This document shows, one piece after another, positions 14,590 to 22,737 of a DNA stretch of 23,258 nucleotides. The translations under genes were made by a program, and so were the position numbers. The DNA lies in contig DAHVOT010000005.1 of NCBI GenBank assembly GCA_027318675.1, positions 1-23,258 on the forward strand, given 5' to 3'. Source of the DNA: an archaeon (lineage in GTDB: Archaea > Nanobdellota > Nanobdellia > Pacearchaeales > GW2011-AR1). Each line of letters begins with the position of its first letter. The first letter of the stretch is position 1. Below the pieces are notes generated by a model. The model made no database searches. It saw only the letters and a list, made by a program, of their open reading frames with translations, and was not told where the DNA came from.

Positions 14590-15375
14590 ATGAATGAAAA
14601 AGAGGGAAAAAGAGGACAAGTTACTATATTTATAATAATAGCTATACTTCTTATTGCAATTGTAGTTTTGATATTCTTATACTACCCGAAACTTTTTTCT
14701 GCAAGGGGAACAGATACAAGAAACCCAATAGGGTATATTCAAGAATGTATTGAAGACGAGCTTGAAGAAAATATTCAAATTATAAAATCTCAAGGAGGAA
14801 ATTTTGTTTCCAACGACAAAACAGGGTATTTTTACAAAAAGACTGAAGATGAAGAAGGAACTTATGTAAGATACTTATGCTACACAGATGAAGCACTTAC
14901 ACTTCCTTGTATAAATCAAGAACCTTTCTTAACTGAACATGTTGAATCTGAAATTTTAAGTTCAATAGGTGAATCTATTGACGGATGTTTTGAAAGTTTA
15001 GTTAACAGCTATGAAAATAAAGGCTATGAGGTTAATTTAGAGAGAGGAAAGACGTATGTTCAAATACTTCCAAGGGAAATATTAACAGATTTTAATAGCA
15101 CATTTGATCTTAAGAGAGGTGAAGAATCTGAAACTTACAGAAACTTCAAAATAGAAATAGAAAGCAATTTATATGAACTTCTAGAGGTTTCAAGTAACAT
15201 TTTAATCTGGGAGATGAATGTTGGAGATGCTATTCCTGAAGCTTACATGTATGATAACCCTTACATAAGAGTTGAAAAACATAGAAAAAGCAATGAAGCA
15301 AAAATATACATAATATCTGATATAAATACAGGGGAGGAATTTAGGTTTGCAGTCAGAAGCCTAGCTTATGTTTAA
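14590..15375 (+). CDS. Pilin-like bitopic protein, operon gene 1 (class III-type leader KRG/QVTIF)
   Basis: The 261-residue protein opens with a short basic leader ending KRG (residue 9), then QVTIFIIIAILLIAIVVLIFL, the arrangement of archaeal class III (type IV pilin) precursors, which are cut after Gly/Ala just before the hydrophobic helix. The ectodomain contains paired cysteines (YIQECIEDELEE, YLCYTDEALTLPCINQEP, DGCFESLVNSYENKGYEV), a mixed alpha/beta central part, and ends RFAVRSLAYV after IYIISDINTGEEF. This overall pattern recurs in my memory of Woesearchaeota-type genomes, but I know no assigned function. It has its own leaderless-type promoter and overlaps the next gene by 8 bases. 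Whether the leader is really cleaved is inference. Confidence 0.75.
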   Translation: MNEKEGKRGQVTIFIIIAILLIAIVVLIFLYYPKLFSARGTDTRNPIGYIQECIEDELEENIQIIKSQGGNFVSNDKTGYFYKKTEDEEGTYVRYLCYTDEALTLPCINQEPFLTEHVESEILSSIGESIDGCFESLVNSYENKGYEVNLERGKTYVQILPREILTDFNSTFDLKRGEESETYRNFKIEIESNLYELLEVSSNILIWEMNVGDAIPEAYMYDNPYIRVEKHRKSNEAKIYIISDINTGEEFRFAVRSLAYV

Positions 15376-17644
15376 AATGAGAAATAAGAGTATAATTTGG
15401 GTCTTTATTTTTTCTGTTTTAATGTTGACAATTGTAAATGTTTCGGCAGTATGTTGTGAAAAATTAAAAGATGATGGGATGTGGTGTATAGCTGCAGCAG
15501 CAACGAGCGAGTGTGATTCTGGATACAGAACATGGTTTAAAGATACCTGTAGCAGTGTAAGTGAATGTAAAGGAACATGCATTAATCTTGATACAGGAAA
15601 GTGCAGCGAATATACTCCTAAAACACAGTGTATTGAATCTGGAGGAAGTTGGAGTCAAAATTCAATTGACCAAGTTCCTGCATGTCAGCAAGGATGTTGC
15701 GTCATAGGATTAGATGCTTATTTTGTTACAAACAAAGAATGTTTGAATATGTTTACAGAATATAGTATCCAAGGAACATTTAAATCAGAAATTAATTCAA
15801 GAGATCAATGTGAATTGCTTAGTCTGACTATGGAAACCGGTGCATGTGTTGTAAGTACAAGCACAGAAAAATCGTGTAAAATAACTTCAAACACTGAATG
15901 TACAAGCGAGAAAATAGGTGAACTTTCACAATATTTGAAAAACCCTACAGAACAAAATCAAATAGAAGTTAGATTTTACAAAGATTTGTTATGTACTGCT
16001 TCTGTAAATGGGATAGGTCTTTCTGATTGTGTAAAAACGCAAAATACTGTTTGCTCTGAAAATAAAGTTTATTATACTGATTCTTGCGGAAATCTTGCAA
16101 ACATATACGATTCAACAAAATATAATAATGTGGCTTATTGGACTAATCTTAAAAAAGAATATGATGAAGATATCTGTAAAGTTGGAGCTTCTGGAAGTTC
16201 AACATGTGGAAATTGTGATACAACTTTAAATACAGTTTGTAGAGATTACACTCAAGTTAGCGGAGCTTTAAAACCTCAAAATAATGCAGATGGATTAATA
16301 TGTGGAGATTTAAGTTGCCAGTATAAAGGTAGAACTTATCAACATGGAGAGAGTTGGTGTGCTGAAAGTCCAGGGGTAATGATTATAAATAAAAATTTAA
16401 CAACAGGAGAATTAATCAAATCTAATTTAACTGCATTGAAAAATGCAACAAAATACAATCTTCCAGGGAGTAGATATTATAAAATGGTTTGTTCTGCTGG
16501 AGAAGTTTTAGTTGAAGAGTGTGCGGATTATAGAAATTCTGTCTGTATACAAGGTGTAGATGATTATTCAAAAAGAATCCAAGCTTCATGTGTATTTAAT
16601 CCTTGGAGAGCATGTTCAGGTATGGAAACAAAAACAAGTTGTGAAAATCCAAATTCACTGTGTAAATGGATTCCAGGATATAGATGGAATTACAATGAAT
16701 TTGTTCCTGAAGCAAATAGAAAAGAAATGCAAGGTTCTTGTGTTCCTTTAATTGCTCCTGGATTTGATTTCTGGAATGGAACTTCAAGTAAAGGTATGGG
16801 TGTGTGTGCAATGGCTGGAGTTGTCGAATATGCCTTGTATGAAACAACAATATGGGAAAACAGAAGTAATATGGTTCAATGGTCAAAGGATGCTCTTTCT
16901 GCAAGATGTGTTGATGGATGTTATGCAATTCCATTTTATGGAAAAGAATTTGTATTTAATGGAACAAAGATTTATCCTGAAGACGTTGTTTGTTTAAGTG
17001 GAAGAGGATATGGAACTGCAACTTGTCCAAATAATTACAGTGTTTTAACTGAGTTTTATGATGAATCTGAATTTAAATTGCCTGAAGATGTTAAAGATTA
17101 TTATTTATCAACAAGAAGAGGACAATATTGCTATAAGAGCACAAAGCAAGAAGATTTTGCAACAGGTAAAGTTACTGGGCAGAATTATGATTGTACTCCT
17201 GGATTAGGAGGAGAAGAGAAAGAAGAAAAGAAAGAAAGAGATTATCCTGTGTATTTAACAAATCAAGAGTTTATTATGAGTATAACTGAAAGAACAGATT
17301 CTTTGGGAGATTGCGGGTATAAAGTTGCTGCAAATGGAAAACAAGGAAATCCTGAAGCAGAAATAATCACTTCAATATTCCAGAAGATGAGTCAGAAAGG
17401 AAATGTAAAAGAGAATGTAACTGTTGAACAAATTATATTCAAAGGAAACAGTTATCTTAAAGGGGATTTACAAAAATATGAAACTGCTTTGCCTTCAACA
17501 TCTTCAGGAACAGCTAATTGTGCTACAACTTATAATGGAATATGCACAAGTAATGCAAATAATCCAGAACCGTGTATAGGAGGAACAGCAAATGCAGAAG
17601 GTACTTGTCCTACAAATATGATTTGCTGTGTTTATCCTGAATAA
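15368..17644 (+). CDS. Large secreted cysteine-rich protein, operon gene 2
   Basis: The 758-residue protein has a cleavable signal peptide (MFKMRNKS, hydrophobic core IIWVFIFSVLMLTIVNVSA, mature start VCCEK) and no further membrane helix, so it should be exported and soluble or bound to the surface. Many cysteines are spread over the chain, several as CC pairs (29-30, 110-111, 753-754), implying heavy disulphide bonding. A charged linker GGEEKEEKKERDYP (614-627) divides a large N-terminal part from a C-terminal part ending GTCPTNMICCVYPE. N-x-S/T sites are frequent. No enzyme motif or known family was recognised. The ATG overlaps the end of gene 1 by 8 bases, indicating coupled synthesis with a pilin-like partner. 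Confidence 0.75.
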   Translation: MFKMRNKSIIWVFIFSVLMLTIVNVSAVCCEKLKDDGMWCIAAAATSECDSGYRTWFKDTCSSVSECKGTCINLDTGKCSEYTPKTQCIESGGSWSQNSIDQVPACQQGCCVIGLDAYFVTNKECLNMFTEYSIQGTFKSEINSRDQCELLSLTMETGACVVSTSTEKSCKITSNTECTSEKIGELSQYLKNPTEQNQIEVRFYKDLLCTASVNGIGLSDCVKTQNTVCSENKVYYTDSCGNLANIYDSTKYNNVAYWTNLKKEYDEDICKVGASGSSTCGNCDTTLNTVCRDYTQVSGALKPQNNADGLICGDLSCQYKGRTYQHGESWCAESPGVMIINKNLTTGELIKSNLTALKNATKYNLPGSRYYKMVCSAGEVLVEECADYRNSVCIQGVDDYSKRIQASCVFNPWRACSGMETKTSCENPNSLCKWIPGYRWNYNEFVPEANRKEMQGSCVPLIAPGFDFWNGTSSKGMGVCAMAGVVEYALYETTIWENRSNMVQWSKDALSARCVDGCYAIPFYGKEFVFNGTKIYPEDVVCLSGRGYGTATCPNNYSVLTEFYDESEFKLPEDVKDYYLSTRRGQYCYKSTKQEDFATGKVTGQNYDCTPGLGGEEKEEKKERDYPVYLTNQEFIMSITERTDSLGDCGYKVAANGKQGNPEAEIITSIFQKMSQKGNVKENVTVEQIIFKGNSYLKGDLQKYETALPSTSSGTANCATTYNGICTSNANNPEPCIGGTANAEGTCPTNMICCVYPE

Positions 17645-17747
17645 ATTAAACAAATGAAATTAAAAAGAGCATAAAACAAATAAAAAAATATGGAAAACAA
17701 AAAAAGAAAAATAAAAGAAAAAACAGAATTGAAAGCAATTAGTTTAT

Positions 17748-20150
17748 TTGAAATTATTTATATTGGTAGTTGCAACAATTGCATTTTCTTGGATGATTGG
17801 AAGCCAGATTGAAACAGTGAGTGCAGCAGATGAAAATTCTTGTAAAGCCTGTGTAGGTAGTGATATATATTCTGGAGTTGAAAAGGATGGAAGTTGTGAT
17901 ATAACTAATGGAGTAAAACTCTCAACATGTACGACTGAGCAAACTTGTGTTGGAGGTGTTTGTGTTGATTCTGAGGAAAACGGAAAAGGTATTACTTTTG
18001 GAGATGTTGTAAAGACTGCTGGAAAGGTCGGTGGAGGCACATATGCTGTAGCAAAGGGGATTGCAGATGGTCCAGAGATAGTTGCAGGAGTAAAGGAAAC
18101 TATAAAGGGTGCTGGTGAAGTTGTATCAAATTTATTTACTCCTAAAGCAGGAACACCTACTGGAATTGGAGGGATAAACTCCCCCCTTTATACAGGTAGT
18201 CTACCAGGAGGACCAACTTCCCCAACAGGATTTTTCAGCGGAAACACTGCAACATTCAGCGGAGTTTTAGGACAAGTGTTAATGAATGCTGCAGCTGCAG
18301 CTGCTACAGCATTAGTAATAAATTATTTTGCAAAGAAATTTGCCAGTGATAGAAACTTCAATGATATAAGATTAATAACATGGTTAAGTGTTGCTCCAGC
18401 TGCTGGAATTGGTTTAATTGGAATGAGTGCATTGCCTGTTCTTGCAAGCATGGGTATTGCTGCAGGAGTTGTTGCTCTTGCATTTGCTGTTTACATGCTT
18501 GTGGGATATCAAATATATTCAAGAGATACATACACTTACAGAGTTTCAATGTGGCAAGCTCCTGCAGGTGGAAATGATTGTGAAAAATGTAATGCTTTGG
18601 CAATTGGACTTGGAAATAATAAGGTAAGTGGTTGCAGCGAATATGTTTGTCATACATACGGTGCAGCATGTAAGTGGGTAAATGATAATACTGAATATGA
18701 AACTTGTATGATTGCAAATCCAAATGATGGTGCTGCTCCACACATAGAACCTGCAAGAGAGATTTATGGTGAAGAAGTTTTCCCAACAAGTCAATATAAT
18801 TACAGAAGTTCTGCAAGTGCAGCAAAGATAATTTATACAGGAGAGGGAGGAGGAACAAATCAATGTATACCTGCTTACACTCCAATCAAAATAGCTTTAA
18901 CTACACAAGAAGAAGCTCTATGTAAAATTTCACTTGAGCCTACAACAGGAATTGCAAAAGATGCTTTCAATACAATGTTACCCATGGCAGAAGGGACAGT
19001 CTATACAAAGAATCATACAGTTCAGCTTCCTTCAAGTGTAAGTGCAACAGAAGAAGCATTAGAAAATGCAGGATATTCTATAAATAATGGTGGAAATTAC
19101 AAATTTTATATTAGATGTTCAGATGTATGGGAAAATATAAACAGTGTGGATTATACTTTAGAATTTTGCGTTCAAATGGGACCAGACAGAAGACCTCCTG
19201 AAATAATTGAAACAAATCCTGCAACAGATTCTTATATTAAAGCTGGAACAAGTTATATAGAAGATTTCCAAGTTTACACAAATGAACCTGCTGATTGCAA
19301 ATGGGACACAAGAAGAGTCACTTATGATTATATGAGTTACAATTTTTCAAGATGTTCTCAAAGAATAGACGATTATATTGCTGGATTTGATTATGGATGT
19401 AGAACAAATTTAACTCAATTCAGAAACAGTGAAGAAAACAGATATTATATTGCATGCAGAGATAAACCAGAATACAAAGGAAATGTAACAAAAGAGGCTC
19501 AGAGAAATACAGGAACTCCTTATGAAGTTGTTTTGAAAGGAACAGACAGATTAATGATTCAGACAGCAAGAATTAATGGAAAACAAAATGGAACAATAAT
19601 AAGAAGTCCAGAATCAAGTGCAGATATTAGAATAGATGTTTTAACTTCAAATGGAGCAGAAGATGGAAATGCAAAATGTATGTATGCAATAAACAGCAAC
19701 GAGGAAAGTAGTTATTCTCTTTTCACTAATGAAGGAAGTCTAGAATATTTAACAACAAACACAGAAGAATTATACATGCCCACAGGATTTTATAATCTAA
19801 ATATTAAATGCTTTGATATTGCAGGAAATCTTGCAGAAACAATGATTAACTTCACTGTTGAATTAGATAATCTTTCTCCAGTAATCATAAGGGCGTATAA
19901 AGACGAATCATCAGATTCTCTTAAGATAATAACAGATGAGCTTGCACAATGTGTTTATTCTACAACTTCTTGTACCTATAATATAGAAGAAGCAGCTTCA
20001 ATTGATTCAGAAGATGGAATAAATCATTATGTTGAATGGGATGCTTCAAGAGATTTATATATTAAGTGCTTGGATGAATATGAAAACCAACCATTTGATG
20101 GGGCATGTAGTATAATCTTAAGACCCTTTGAAGTTGCCCAAATAATTTAA
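17748..20150 (+). CDS. Large membrane-associated surface protein with four Ig-like Cys modules, operon gene 3
   Basis: The 800-residue protein has a signal peptide (hydrophobic core LFILVVATIAFSWMIG, then ETVSA before ADENS), a small Cys-rich knot (32-72), a Gly-rich stretch, and hydrophobic segments at about 174-194, 209-228 and 229-254. The rest (380-800) shows four modules, each with one Cys after a T/E-rich strand (EEALCKIS, EPADCKWD, GNAKCMYA, ELAQCVYS) and one in a Y-I-x-C-x-D motif (YIRCSDVWEN, YIACRDKPEY, NIKCFDIAGN, YIKCLDEYEN), suggesting disulphide-bonded Ig-like domains. PPEIIETNPATDSYI (483-497) is a typical linker. The start is TTG; an ATG at 17690 in another frame would supply a better basic leader, so a frameshift is possible. 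Topology of the C-terminal half is unclear. Confidence 0.72.
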   Translation: MKLFILVVATIAFSWMIGSQIETVSAADENSCKACVGSDIYSGVEKDGSCDITNGVKLSTCTTEQTCVGGVCVDSEENGKGITFGDVVKTAGKVGGGTYAVAKGIADGPEIVAGVKETIKGAGEVVSNLFTPKAGTPTGIGGINSPLYTGSLPGGPTSPTGFFSGNTATFSGVLGQVLMNAAAAAATALVINYFAKKFASDRNFNDIRLITWLSVAPAAGIGLIGMSALPVLASMGIAAGVVALAFAVYMLVGYQIYSRDTYTYRVSMWQAPAGGNDCEKCNALAIGLGNNKVSGCSEYVCHTYGAACKWVNDNTEYETCMIANPNDGAAPHIEPAREIYGEEVFPTSQYNYRSSASAAKIIYTGEGGGTNQCIPAYTPIKIALTTQEEALCKISLEPTTGIAKDAFNTMLPMAEGTVYTKNHTVQLPSSVSATEEALENAGYSINNGGNYKFYIRCSDVWENINSVDYTLEFCVQMGPDRRPPEIIETNPATDSYIKAGTSYIEDFQVYTNEPADCKWDTRRVTYDYMSYNFSRCSQRIDDYIAGFDYGCRTNLTQFRNSEENRYYIACRDKPEYKGNVTKEAQRNTGTPYEVVLKGTDRLMIQTARINGKQNGTIIRSPESSADIRIDVLTSNGAEDGNAKCMYAINSNEESSYSLFTNEGSLEYLTTNTEELYMPTGFYNLNIKCFDIAGNLAETMINFTVELDNLSPVIIRAYKDESSDSLKIITDELAQCVYSTTSCTYNIEEAASIDSEDGINHYVEWDASRDLYIKCLDEYENQPFDGACSIILRPFEVAQII

Positions 20151-20161
20151 TTAATGAAATC

Positions 20162-20169
20162 TTTATAAA
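20162..20169 (+). promoter_or_regulatory. Internal TATA-like box before operon gene 4
   Basis: TTTATAAA is 22-29 bases upstream of the ATG at 20191, so genes 4-7 may also be transcribed separately from the first three. Confidence 0.55.
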
Positions 20170-20190
20170 ATCCAATTATTTAACTTAGTT

Positions 20191-20655
20191 ATGAATAAAA
20201 AAGAGGGAGATTATTTAAAAAACAATAAAGCACAAATGCAAATTGGATTTGGAATGATTTTCTCTGTTATATTAATAGTGGTTTTTATCGTATTCGCTGT
20301 TTACGGAATAATAAAGTTTTTGGATATTCAAAAATTTGCGCAAATTGAAAGCTTCAAACAAGATTTTCAGAATCATATAACTGATGCTTTAAGAAGCGAT
20401 TCTATCTCCAAACCTATGAGCTATAGTCTCCCAAAAAATATAAGGCAAGTTTGTTTTGCAAATAATAAAGACGAAAATATGTATTTTGTTCCGAGTGAAT
20501 ATGAAGGAGCTCTTCTTAAAAATATAGATATTGCTAAAACAATTACAAGCCCTGGAAGCATTAATAGAAAACTTTGTATTGACGTTCAGTCTGGAAAATT
20601 TTCTGTTGTAATAAAAAAAGAAACTAATGAAAATTTGGTTACACTTACAAAATGA
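20191..20655 (+). CDS. Pilin-like bitopic protein, operon gene 4
   Basis: The 154-residue protein has a 14-residue basic leader ending NNKA, then QMQIGFGMIFSVILIVVFIV, one transmembrane helix to about residue 42, and a small ectodomain with only two cysteines (RQVCFANN and KLCIDVQSGKF), likely joined by a disulphide. The Ala-Gln junction directly before the hydrophobic segment resembles an archaeal prepilin cleavage site. The helix start is similar to that of the next gene product (Q at +3, F at +6, IF at +9/+10), pointing to related proteins. It has a leaderless-type promoter and its stop overlaps the next start by ATGA. Confidence 0.72.
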   Translation: MNKKEGDYLKNNKAQMQIGFGMIFSVILIVVFIVFAVYGIIKFLDIQKFAQIESFKQDFQNHITDALRSDSISKPMSYSLPKNIRQVCFANNKDENMYFVPSEYEGALLKNIDIAKTITSPGSINRKLCIDVQSGKFSVVIKKETNENLVTLTK

Positions 20656-21635
20656 ATCCCCATATAAAAAATAAAAGAGGAGATCTTCAGATGTCCTTTT
20701 CCTGGATTTTTGCAATAGTTGCAGGAATATTTATTCTTGTTTTGGCAATATATGGGGTTACGAAAGTTATTGGAATATACAAAAATCAAATGAATGCTCA
20801 GGGGGCAATGGGAGTGAATGTTTTAACAAATCCATTTGAATCAAGTTTTGAGAGTGCAAAAAGAGTTTTAGTTGATGTAGGAGGAGATGCAAGGATTTAT
20901 ACTGATTGTTCAAATTCAAGCACATTTGGAAGGCAAAAAATAAAAACCTCTCAAAAAGTTTTTGATAAATGGAGCGAAGATGAATCTGTTGAAATAAATG
21001 TTCAAAATAGATATATTTTCTCAGAAAATCCTGTAGAAGGAAAAATGTTCTATGTTTTTTCAACACCTTTTGAAATGCCATTCAAAATAGCAGACTTAAT
21101 ATATATAACATCAACAAAAGATAAATATTGTTTTATTAACCCTCCTGAAGACATTGAAGAAGAATTAGAAGGATTAATTGGAGAAACTCCTTCTCCTAAT
21201 GAAAACTTTTTTGTAGAAGAAAGAAGGAGCGATTGTCCTGAACAAAGTACACTTGTGTGTTTCAGAACAGGTGAGAATTGTGATATCACTGTTTCTATGT
21301 CCTCAAGTTTTGGAAATTATGTTCAAAAGCCAACTTACAGGGTTTATTACGAGGGTGAAGCGTTGATGTATGCTGCCATATTTTCTGAAAAAGAAGAATA
21401 TGAATGTCAGGTTGATAGATTAATGAAGAGGGCAGAACAACTTTATTTGCTTTATCAAGATAAATCTAATTTTGTTCTTCAAAGAACAAGATGCAACTCT
21501 GAATTAGATTTCGAGTTAGTTGAAATGAAAAACCTCTTGAGAGATTTCAGTGAATCTAAAGACCTTAATACAATATTTTCTCTTTCAGAAGAAATTGAAA
21601 ATAAAAATAAATACGCTGAATGTAAACTATGGTGA
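20652..21635 (+). CDS. Pilin-like bitopic protein, operon gene 5
   Basis: The 327-residue protein has a short leader ending NKRG (residue 10), then DLQMSFSWIFAIVAGIFILV, a single helix to about residue 40, and a large ectodomain. Landmarks are RIYTDCSNSSTFGRQKI, a region NRYIFSENPVEGKMFYVFS, KYCFINPPEDIEEEL, CPEQSTLVCFRTGENCDI, and YECQVDRLMKRAEQLYLLYQDK, ending NKYAECKLW. The regular cysteines suggest several disulphides. I recall similar proteins from DPANN genomes but no function has been assigned that I know of. It overlaps the previous gene by 4 bases and the next by 7. Confidence 0.72.
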   Translation: MNPHIKNKRGDLQMSFSWIFAIVAGIFILVLAIYGVTKVIGIYKNQMNAQGAMGVNVLTNPFESSFESAKRVLVDVGGDARIYTDCSNSSTFGRQKIKTSQKVFDKWSEDESVEINVQNRYIFSENPVEGKMFYVFSTPFEMPFKIADLIYITSTKDKYCFINPPEDIEEELEGLIGETPSPNENFFVEERRSDCPEQSTLVCFRTGENCDITVSMSSSFGNYVQKPTYRVYYEGEALMYAAIFSEKEEYECQVDRLMKRAEQLYLLYQDKSNFVLQRTRCNSELDFELVEMKNLLRDFSESKDLNTIFSLSEEIENKNKYAECKLW

Positions 21636-22186
21636 TAAAAACAAAAAACAAAGCAAGAATAAAAGAAAAGAAAGCTCAAATGAAAATACAGCAAATGTCT
21701 TTTATGCTTGTTGCTGTATTTATTTTCTTTGCACTTGTAGGAATGATTGTTGTTACTGTTTTCTTGAATAATATGTATAAAGAAGCTAATGAGCTTAAAG
21801 AACAAAATGCTCAATTGCTGGCATCAAAAATTGCAAATTCTCCTGAATTTAATTGTGGTGAAGTGTATGATGAAGAAAGAACAAATTGTATTGATTTAGA
21901 TAAAGTAATGGTACTTAAAGAGAATATTGATAAGTACAACAAGTTCTGGGGCATTGAAAGCTTGGAAATAAGAAAAGTTTATCCTAAAACAAATCAAACC
22001 AGCCAAGAAATTGAGTGCACTAAAATTAATTATCCTTATTGCAATAAACTAACTTTGATAAATAATTCTGAAACTCCAGACAGATATAGTTATGTTTCTC
22101 TTTGTAGAGAAGAAATTTACAATGAAAAAAGTGTGAGCAAGTGTGAGTTAGGAATAATTATAATAGGATATGAGGGAATACAATGA
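21629..22186 (+). CDS. Pilin-like bitopic protein, operon gene 6
   Basis: The 185-residue protein has a strongly basic 16-residue leader ending EKKA, then QMKIQQMSFMLVAVFIFFAL and a helix to about residue 45. A predicted alpha-helical neck follows (NNMYKEANELKEQNAQLLASKIANSPE) and then a small cysteine-containing head (FNCGEVYDEERTNCIDLDK, ECTKINYPYCNKL, LCREEIY, SKCELGIIII). A helix continuing from the membrane into a globular head is the pilin/pseudopilin layout. It overlaps the previous gene by 7 bases and the next by ATGA. Function unknown. Confidence 0.72.
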   Translation: MVIKTKNKARIKEKKAQMKIQQMSFMLVAVFIFFALVGMIVVTVFLNNMYKEANELKEQNAQLLASKIANSPEFNCGEVYDEERTNCIDLDKVMVLKENIDKYNKFWGIESLEIRKVYPKTNQTSQEIECTKINYPYCNKLTLINNSETPDRYSYVSLCREEIYNEKSVSKCELGIIIIGYEGIQ

Positions 22187-22737
22187 AAAATAATATCAAA
22201 CAAAGGAAAGAGATAAATAAAAAATTAATATTAGAGAACAAATCCGCACAAGAAGAAATGGTGGGATTTGGGTTAATAATTGTACTTGTTGCAATTATAT
22301 TCATAGTTTTTATTGCAATATATTTGAAAAAACCTGTAGAAGTAACTGAAGATTATGAAATTGGAAGTTTCATACAAGCTACACTTCAATATACTACAAT
22401 ATGTGAGGATAATAACGGAAATGTAACTGTTCAGGATTTAATAAAAAAATGTAAAGACAATGATTTATGCAGTTACAGGAATATGAATCCCTGCCAGATT
22501 TTAAATAATACACTTAATGGGATATTAAGGGAGAGTTGGGAAACAAGTCCAAATGGAGTGATAAAGGGATATTCATTTGTGATTAATATTTCAGAAGACA
22601 GAGGGGAGAGTTGGGAAACAATTGTGAAAGTAGATAAAGGTGTAGTTACTAACAACTACAGGGGATCAATACAGGACTTTGGAAAAAGTATAGGTGGAGG
22701 GTACAATACTGCAATAAGCTTTAAGGTTTACAATTAA
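22183..22737 (+). CDS. Pilin-like bitopic protein, operon gene 7
   Basis: The 184-residue protein has a 22-residue basic leader ending ENKSA, then QEEMVGFGLIIVLVAIIFIV and one helix to about residue 48. The acidic residues at +2/+3 just before the hydrophobic stretch recall the Glu near the start of many mature pilins. The ectodomain has five cysteines (TTICEDN, KKCKDNDLCSYRNMNPCQIL) and ends GGGYNTAISFKVYN. A GAGGG (22172-22176) six bases before the ATG could act as ribosome-binding site, and the start overlaps the previous stop by ATGA. Its stop overlaps the stop of the convergent winged-helix gene. Function unknown. Confidence 0.72.
   Translation: MKNNIKQRKEINKKLILENKSAQEEMVGFGLIIVLVAIIFIVFIAIYLKKPVEVTEDYEIGSFIQATLQYTTICEDNNGNVTVQDLIKKCKDNDLCSYRNMNPCQILNNTLNGILRESWETSPNGVIKGYSFVINISEDRGESWETIVKVDKGVVTNNYRGSIQDFGKSIGGGYNTAISFKVYN

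Noticed and set aside
15361..15658. Antisense frames over the start of operon gene 2
   Set aside because: They are shadows of the Cys/Ser-rich sense frame and lack any start signal.
17690..17812. A 40-codon gene of its own starting at ATG 17690
   Set aside because: It ends inside the signal-peptide coding region of operon gene 3 and makes sense only as a leader joined to that frame by a shift; it is reported as a finding about the start, not as a gene.
18358..18885. Antisense frame of 175 codons inside operon gene 3
   Set aside because: Composition (His, Leu, Gln, Tyr) is a mirror of the Ala/Gly-rich sense strand and there are no recognisable motifs or promoter.
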